Shown in pieces: positions 58,536 through 64,000 of a stretch of 64,000 bases of DNA; position 1 is the first letter of the stretch, and each line of letters opens with the position of its first letter. The translations under genes and the position numbers were made by a program. This DNA is from Roridomyces roridus (lineage: Eukaryota; Basidiomycota; Agaricomycetes; Agaricales; Mycenaceae): contig JARKIF010000010.1 in NCBI GenBank assembly GCA_029378245.1, positions 1,240,001-1,304,000 of the forward strand, written 5' to 3'. Below the pieces are notes generated by a model, which ran no database searches, was not told the DNA's origin, and worked only from the letters and a program-made list of their open reading frames with translations.

Positions 58536-60115
58536 TTTGTGTATCGAACGCAGTAACGAGAAATTCGATTTAGCTGACACCGTCCCACTTTCATGGCGTG
58601 GGCGTCCTAATTTCAAATGGCACACGCTCTTGTGTGGGCTTAGTTTTCCAGATTGTCGGAAAACGAAAATTCTGTGTTCACAATCACACCGCGCTAGGAT
58701 TATCCCCGCTGTCCAGTGTCTGCTGTATTTTAAATTCTGCCATGTTTTGTCCACCTTTCCCTCTTCACCCACCAGAGGCACATCTGGCTGCACCATTAAC
58801 TAACAGGGCAGTTCTGAGTGCGCCTCTGAATGGGCGCAAGCTCGATCCCATCCGAGTCTGTTCTTTCATGAGCGCGAACCTCCAAATCGCTCGTTCTCCT
58901 CGCTGGCTGATGTTACTCCCTCCCTGGATCTCTTTTCGGACGAGCCCATGTGTCCCATCCGAATTGCGGGTGCTGATCCATTTTCATCGGTGTTTCGTCC
59001 ATTCAATATCCTTTGCTCTGAGAACCTGTCCAGTCACTCAAGTCTCTGTCTTGCACATGAGTGTCCCGACTATAACGAAATTCTGCGGAATACTCTCCGT
59101 TCTTTTCTTCCATTTACCACTATTGTTTCCCAATCTGCATCGGGCAGGTTTTGGGTTGCACCTTGATTGTCCGCTGAGTACCTATAATGTAGTGATTATG
59201 AGGCCTCAGCGGTGGTCTCAGGATCGTTCAACCCACGACCGTTCGAGTCGTCCCATGGGGCCAGGTCCAATTCCGGCTAATGTCGAAATTTCGCTGTCGG
59301 AATACTCGCTCATATGTATACCTCGTGGCCAACTTCTCCATCATCTCACTAGCGATTCCTTCCTCATTCACACGAGCCCTCTACCTATTTCATACGGACG
59401 TCGTTACGGCCATCCTTCTGGAATTGTGCAGCTGAACATTCATCTGACAACCGTCGCCTTTGCCCGAACATGTCCGGGCGTATGGGTGTCCTGAATTTAT
59501 TCCCGAAGAATATGTCCTCTCTCAAGTATCGAATCTCGGTGCACTCGAACTTCAACATGGCGGCAATCTGCCGTGTCTTCTATCCAGTCTGCAAGACCCC
59601 ATTGTGTCCAACTACCTGTTTTGGTTTCCTTAGCTGTTCGATCGAGTTGCCCTTGCCCTACTCTATGTGGTTTTTCTTCAAGATATCATCTTCATATCGT
59701 CTTCTCCAAACTTGGAAGTGCAGTGGCAATTGGATTTGTAAATGCAACATCATGCCCTGAACACTCATTTCACAGCTCAATTGGCACGGCCACTTTTCGA
59801 GGCAACATCCGACACATATAATTCATTCTGCATCATTGTGCGCCGCACTTCATATCAGCGTCTACTCAGGTTCAATGCCAGGTTGCTTGCCGGCATGTAC
59901 TTGCCTCCACTGATGAAGCCCTCGGTTCGAAATCTGTTCTTCGTCCCTTTCACACCAGTCATGTTTCCATTTGGTCGAAGTCCTGCATACGTAGCAATTC
60001 GGCTCCGGGCAGTTACTGATATATTACAGCTGTGATTCTCAATAGATCGAGGAGCCGCTGATTCGTTGGGTTAGCCTTGGGCGTTGGTGATGCCCTCGTC
60101 TGGCGTCTCCGTTTT
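58536..60115. other. Pyrimidine-rich DNA without recognisable gene
   Basis: It holds an unbroken plus frame of 298 codons (58598-59494) that shows no family motif or intron and continues the T/C bias of the repeat region. It is not called as a gene. Confidence 0.4.
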
Positions 60116-60666
60116 GGGTTCATTCTCGCGCCTCACCATCACCCTACAACCTGGAGATCAGTGGTTCGAGAAGTTGAATCTTCCGCTGCTCCTCCACCCC
60201 CACCGAATCTCTGTGACTGCCCCAAAATCGAGTTCGATTTCCAGACGCAAACGAAGCGCAGAACAAGAGTGAAGTACTGATGAGCTTGCGAAAGCAGGAC
60301 GGGTTCTTGTGACAGCGGAGTGATACATGATCTGTGATCCGCACTTCTCTCATCGCACCACGACTATCTGCCAGCACTTTGTGCAATGCAGCGCCTACAT
60401 TGAGGAATCCACCCTCCGGAGTCTCCAAAACTTTTCCCCGCCCACCCTCGCCTTCAATCATTTCTTCAGCTTCTCAATGGCCTATGGGGCAGCTCACAGG
60501 TAGGGTGGTGGTTGGGTTCATTCTCGCGCCTCACCATCACCCTACAACCTGGAGATCAGTGGTTCGAGAAGTTGAATCTTCCGCTGCTCCTCCACCCCCA
60601 CCAAATCTCTGTGACTGCCCCAAAATCGAGTTCGATTTCCAGACGCAAACGAAGCGCAGAACAAGA
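60116..60666. repeat. Direct repeats of 153 bp flanking copy 2 of the 166 bp segment
   Basis: GGGTTCATTCTCGCGCCTCA through GCGCAGAACAAGA occurs at 60116-60268 and again at 60514-60666 with very few changes. Between them lies copy 2 (60271-60436) of the 166 bp segment from 55642. This looks like a local duplication of a repeat end, perhaps from a decayed transposon. Confidence 0.8.
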
Positions 60667-61108
60667 AGTTGACTGGTCTCGCCGAATACTGACTGACCGC
60701 ACGACAAGATTCGCGCGTGAGTGATTGCGAAGGCGCAATACACAGAGAGATATCATGCTTCCCGTAAGGATAGGGCGCTTGAGAAGGTGCAGACTAGAGT
60801 AAATATTCTTTTAAAAATACGCTGTGTCCGCACTTTATGAATTATAAGTTGATTGGCGCCGGAAGTTTTGGTGGTGGGAGTCTTCAATTGTGTTCGATAG
60901 GCGGAATGGTTCGGGGCCAGGCAAGTATGAAGTGACCTCATTGCAGGATGTGATGCCTGATAGGTCCGAGACGCCGGCAGGAATAACGCTAACTATTCAG
61001 AAACTCGATTTGTACAGGGGATTCGCGATACATATTCCATAGGCAAAAAAAATCTGGCCTGTAGTCAGCACACTCAATGTGTTCCACCAAAGAGATCTGG
61101 TACCTTGA
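60667..61108. other. Intergenic, no gene seen
   Basis: A/T-richer DNA, 3' side of the peptidase gene. No other feature. Confidence 0.45.
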
Positions 61109-61959
61109 TTACAACTTTCCACAAACGTTGGATATAATCCGGCGGACGCCTTCTGCAACCTCGGGCGTGCTCATCGGCAGACCGATGGGCGGGCAGTGGA
61201 TGAACAAAACAGGCGTCTCCCGTTTGGCGATCCGCGACTCTGCAAGCGAGCAATAATAAGTGAAATCGCAGACAAATCGTCCTGCGTCATTCGATGGCTC
61301 CAAGGGCTACATTTTATCGTCAGACCGACATATACAGAGATAACAACGACAACGACTTACCAAAGGGTTCGGCCCAGTCGTCAAATCCCCCACAAACGAA
61401 TCGACATCCACCGCAGTGAATAGCTCGTCACCAAACTCCTCCCCGTACCTGGGAAGCCCAAACCCACGCAAATTTCCCTTTGCACCGATAATCAGAGGCG
61501 GACTCTGCCTCTCATAATCCGGCAACGCATATCCAGTCTTGTGAGCAAGGCGTTCGGCACGCAGAGGCCCGGGACCCGCAACACCAACGTGCACGATAAG
61601 GTCGTATCCCTCCTCTGGTGGTGCACGTGAGGTCGGGGGAGTATATTCCGGTACTGGGACTGGAGGCGCTGCGTGCAATTTGGGCACGGTCTCGAGTACT
61701 GCCGTGTACACCGTCGGGATGTTAACAGCTGTCATGTGGATCGAGTCGGGTTTGGGGCCTTTGGGTGGGGCGCCACGGGGAGGTGTGGTGGTGATGATTG
61801 TATCGTGGAGAGTCTTGACGGCTAGCCAGGACGGGTTCTCTTTGTACGTTCCGAAGGGCTGCAAGTCGTGAAGCGATGTGGATGAAGCAAGACGGAGCTG
61901 TGGCCTACCCCGAAGCCGGTCACTACGATGCGATACTTGACGTAGCTGTCCTCTTGCAT
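61109..61959 (-). CDS. Pyroglutamyl-peptidase I-like cysteine peptidase (C15)
   Basis: Exons complement(61109..61306, 61361..61858, 61909..61959) give 248 residues. The family opening VTGFG/PFGTYKENPSW is split by intron 1. The catalytic Cys196 lies in SNDAGRFVCDFTYYCSL and His220 in LFIHCPP. The expected Glu was not assigned with certainty. The chain is a little longer than bacterial enzymes because of Pro-rich inserts (TPPRGAPPKGPKP and PPVPVPEYTPP). These enzymes remove N-terminal pyroglutamate from peptides in the cytosol. The start ATG follows an ACC context and directly precedes the conserved strand. Confidence 0.88.
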
Positions 61960-62232
61960 GGTCGGCACGAAGGTTGTGGGCAAGGCCAAGGGAGTGCGCA
62001 GCACACTGAGCACAGATCGTTCGCCGCGGCCAAATTTTGATGTCTTACCAAAAATGGTCGGCGACGGACCACAACGGTCCTCGAGCTGGCCTTCAGCCCT
62101 TGAGCCTCCATCGGACTCTTCGACGGCGAACGCGCAAGATGGATTCAGCACTCCGCCAGGGTGGCTGACATTGGATACAAAAGTCGGTCTCGGTGTCAGC
62201 CACCGATTCTCCCATCTCTTCCACGTACCACA

Positions 62233-62547
62233 ATGTCCTCCACTCTCATCGTCATCCTTTGTTTCTTCTCCTTCCTCGCCGGCCAAGCCTTTCAAAGCAC
62301 CTGTGACGGGCTTGCCAACCCCACCCCCGCCGACGGTGTCCTGCCCGCTGGCCCGATTGGGTGGTCCTTCTCCTCGGTCGTTCTCGTTCTCGTCCTGCTG
62401 GTCCACGACATCGTCATCGCTTCCATCGTGTGGTACATCCTCGGCAAGCGTTTTTTCCGCGTCCGCAAGACGACCGACTGGGCTTTGTCACAGAGATTCA
62501 TCGGCGCGCTCATCTATCTCCTCCTCCCGCCACCGTCAAATGCATGA
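62233..62547 (+). CDS. Small two-helix membrane protein
   Basis: A single open frame of 104 residues begins with a signal-like helix (LIVILCFFSFLAGQAF) and has a second long hydrophobic helix (SSVVLVLVLLVHDIVIASIVW), then a basic KRFFRVRK stretch and a Pro-rich end. The family is unknown. It may be the first part of the gene that follows (frame changes near 62540), joined by an intron not placed with confidence. It is divergent from the peptidase gene. Confidence 0.4.
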   Translation: MSSTLIVILCFFSFLAGQAFQSTCDGLANPTPADGVLPAGPIGWSFSSVVLVLVLLVHDIVIASIVWYILGKRFFRVRKTTDWALSQRFIGALIYLLLPPPSNA

Positions 62548-63678
62548 CCACGTTTTCTACTCCCGCCCCCGCCCAAAATCGCTCATTCAAGTACGGTCCT
62601 CAGCATCGTGACGCTGTGGAGGATGTTCGTGCCACGCCCAATTGGGTGGCTGACGGGTATCGGACATATCCAAAGTGCGTGTCGTTTTATTCTCGTTGCT
62701 CTGCAAACTCACGCTTGTTCCAGTCCATCGTCCACGGCGTGTTCTCATCGGACCCTCGAACAGCGACTTCATCGTTAAAGTCGTGCGGCAGGCCCTTGCT
62801 ACCCTCAAGATGCAAACGAGCCTTGTCAAAGGCTTCAAGCCCGACTACGGCCTCAAAGCTCTGCCCATGGGTCTCTGCAAACTCGGCAATATACCGCGCC
62901 CTCTGCGTGCGCTGGGTGCCTTCCCCGGCCGAGGTGCGTCCTCTCATCGTCTTTTGTCCGCCGATACTAACATTTTCTCAGTCTTCCGTCCACCACGGTC
63001 TCTCGTGCGGCGCGACCTTGGCGACATCATGCGCTTCGTTGACATCTCCTTCGCCGCTCCCGCCTCAACGCGCTCCTCTTAGGGCCAACAAGAAGACTAT
63101 CCCCACGCCCATCACCGATTGTTGTGACTTTCTATTCACATTCACTCACTCCATCGACCAACCCAAGTTTCCTCAAGTCGAAGAAGCGCCCGACGTCCCG
63201 CCAGCGCGCCCATCGCTGGTGTCGTTCTTGGAGTCAGTGCCGCTCGAAACGCTTCTCCAGGCAGCCGTCGCCGAAGAAGAGGAGGTCTTTGTTTTGATCG
63301 AAGATCTGAGCGTCGGGTCAGAGGGTGTGTATTGCTGATTCGTGCGCATGGGGAAACCAGGCCGACGATTCAGACGACGATGCAGGGGACGGTGATGATG
63401 AGGACGACGGGAACTCGAGCGAGGACTGGCCATCCTACGAGGAGTTTGTTCGGGAGCTAGAAGGAGACCACTGGGCCACACCCGTCGTCGCGCCAGCACC
63501 GTCAAATTTTGGTATGTCTCTGATCTCCTTCTCTTCCTAGTGTTCTCATCATTCCCCGGCAGCTGCAAGCAGGTTCCGTCGCTTTCCATGCTCGCCGCTC
63601 GCCGCGATGTGCGTGAAGCGTTTCTCCTCAATACTCAATATCGCTGGCCTCTCCCGCCAGCCCTACCCACTTGCCTGA
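62544..63678 (+). CDS. Unrecognised multi-exon gene, boundaries uncertain
   Basis: Coding-like pieces follow one another with plausible introns: MTTFSTPAPAQNRSFKYG to about 62674; RPRRVLIGPSNSDFIVKVVR to about 62931; FRPPRSLVRRDLGDIMRF from about 62982; PSLVSFLESVPLETLLQAAV from about 63086; then an acidic DDSDDDAGDGDDEDDG exon (63361-63511) and a short last exon to TGA near 63676. The first join does not keep frame with standard sites, so the model is incomplete or two genes are mixed. No family was recognised. Confidence 0.3.
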
Positions 63679-64000
63679 ACGATACAACGCGCGCCCCGGC
63701 GCTTTCCGTCCTTCCCTTCACTCGCGCCCACCTCTACCACCACCCATCGAAGCAAGCAGCAGAGAAAGAGTGACGCGATATGCCGCTGGCCAAGGGACTC
63801 CTCGACCACGACATAACCTGCTACCACCTTTTCGCCGTCACCATCCGCAAGATTTACGCCTTGTACGCACAGAGTATATCACGCGGAGGGTGGCGGGTGT
63901 GGATGGAGGATGGCCGACGGGAGGTTTGAGGGAGTGAGTCAACGGGTCGGTGGTTAAGGTATCAGGCCGAGAATCTCTTTTCCTTTTTTGCTTGCTCGAA
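63679..64000. other. Window end, no gene assigned
   Basis: A frame with KGLLDHDITCYHLFAV near 63790-63890 may belong to a gene continuing past the window. Support is insufficient. Confidence 0.25.

Noticed and set aside
58598..59494. Unbroken plus-strand frame of 298 codons
   Set aside because: No family motif and no introns, unlike nearly every gene here. Composition follows the surrounding T/C-rich repeat DNA; long frames arise there by chance.
1..64000. CRISPR arrays, bacterial operons, viral genes
   Set aside because: No regular spacer-repeat arrays and no prokaryotic gene layout; introns are present in almost every gene.

Overview
The window looks like nuclear DNA of a filamentous basidiomycete, probably an agaricomycete. 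Almost every gene is cut by 45-60 bp GT-AG introns, some exons are only 13-31 nt, both tRNA genes carry introns, and the gene families are typical of mushroom-forming and Rhizoctonia-like fungi: F-box/LRR-like proteins, Pho80/Pcl-type cyclin, Zn2Cys6 factor, 7TM receptor-like protein, secreted amidases and esterases, and GFA proteins. The genus is not decided by the sequence. Nothing bacterial, viral or CRISPR-like was seen.

Layout. 0-3.3 kb: 3' half of an FAD monooxygenase, an N-terminally clipped F-box-like gene, a relic of a second FAD monooxygenase, and an intact zinc alcohol dehydrogenase. 3.3-9.4 kb: repeat-rich DNA around one membrane-anchored Ser-rich gene. 9.4-13.1 kb: a Pcl-type cyclin, tRNA-Thr(CGT) and a RING protein. 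14-19 kb: a frameshifted F-box relic, a GFA gene and a broken inverted copy of the cyclin locus. 19-27.5 kb: a secreted amidase, a small membrane protein, a CBM9-like secreted protein, tRNA-Gly(GCC), a secreted berberine-bridge-type FAD oxidase, a 5'-truncated F-box gene and a relic of the oxidase. 28-30.2 kb: a Zn2Cys6 transcription factor. 30.2-32.7 kb: no recognisable gene.

32.7-42.7 kb is the most striking region. A cassette is repeated in tandem: one unnamed seven-exon gene in four intact copies (A-D), each about 250 residues and built of two similar halves, with amidase sequence downstream. The amidase is decayed after A and B, absent after C and full length after D. Promoter blocks are conserved between copies, and a hybrid promoter relic before D marks unequal recombination.

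42.8-54.9 kb: a small membrane protein, a secreted type-B carboxylesterase, two paralogous double-domain GFA genes on either side of a decayed gene and a probable LTR-retroelement end, a 7TM protein and a VWA-domain protein. 55-60.8 kb: a pyrimidine-rich block with a recurring short motif and duplicated segments. 61-64 kb: a pyroglutamyl-peptidase-like gene and two poorly defined genes.

The secreted amidases, carboxylesterase, FAD oxidases, ADH and GFA proteins suggest extracellular breakdown plus detoxification of small carbonyl or amide compounds. That grouping is inference. Exon coordinates were worked out by hand from splice signals and frame continuity.
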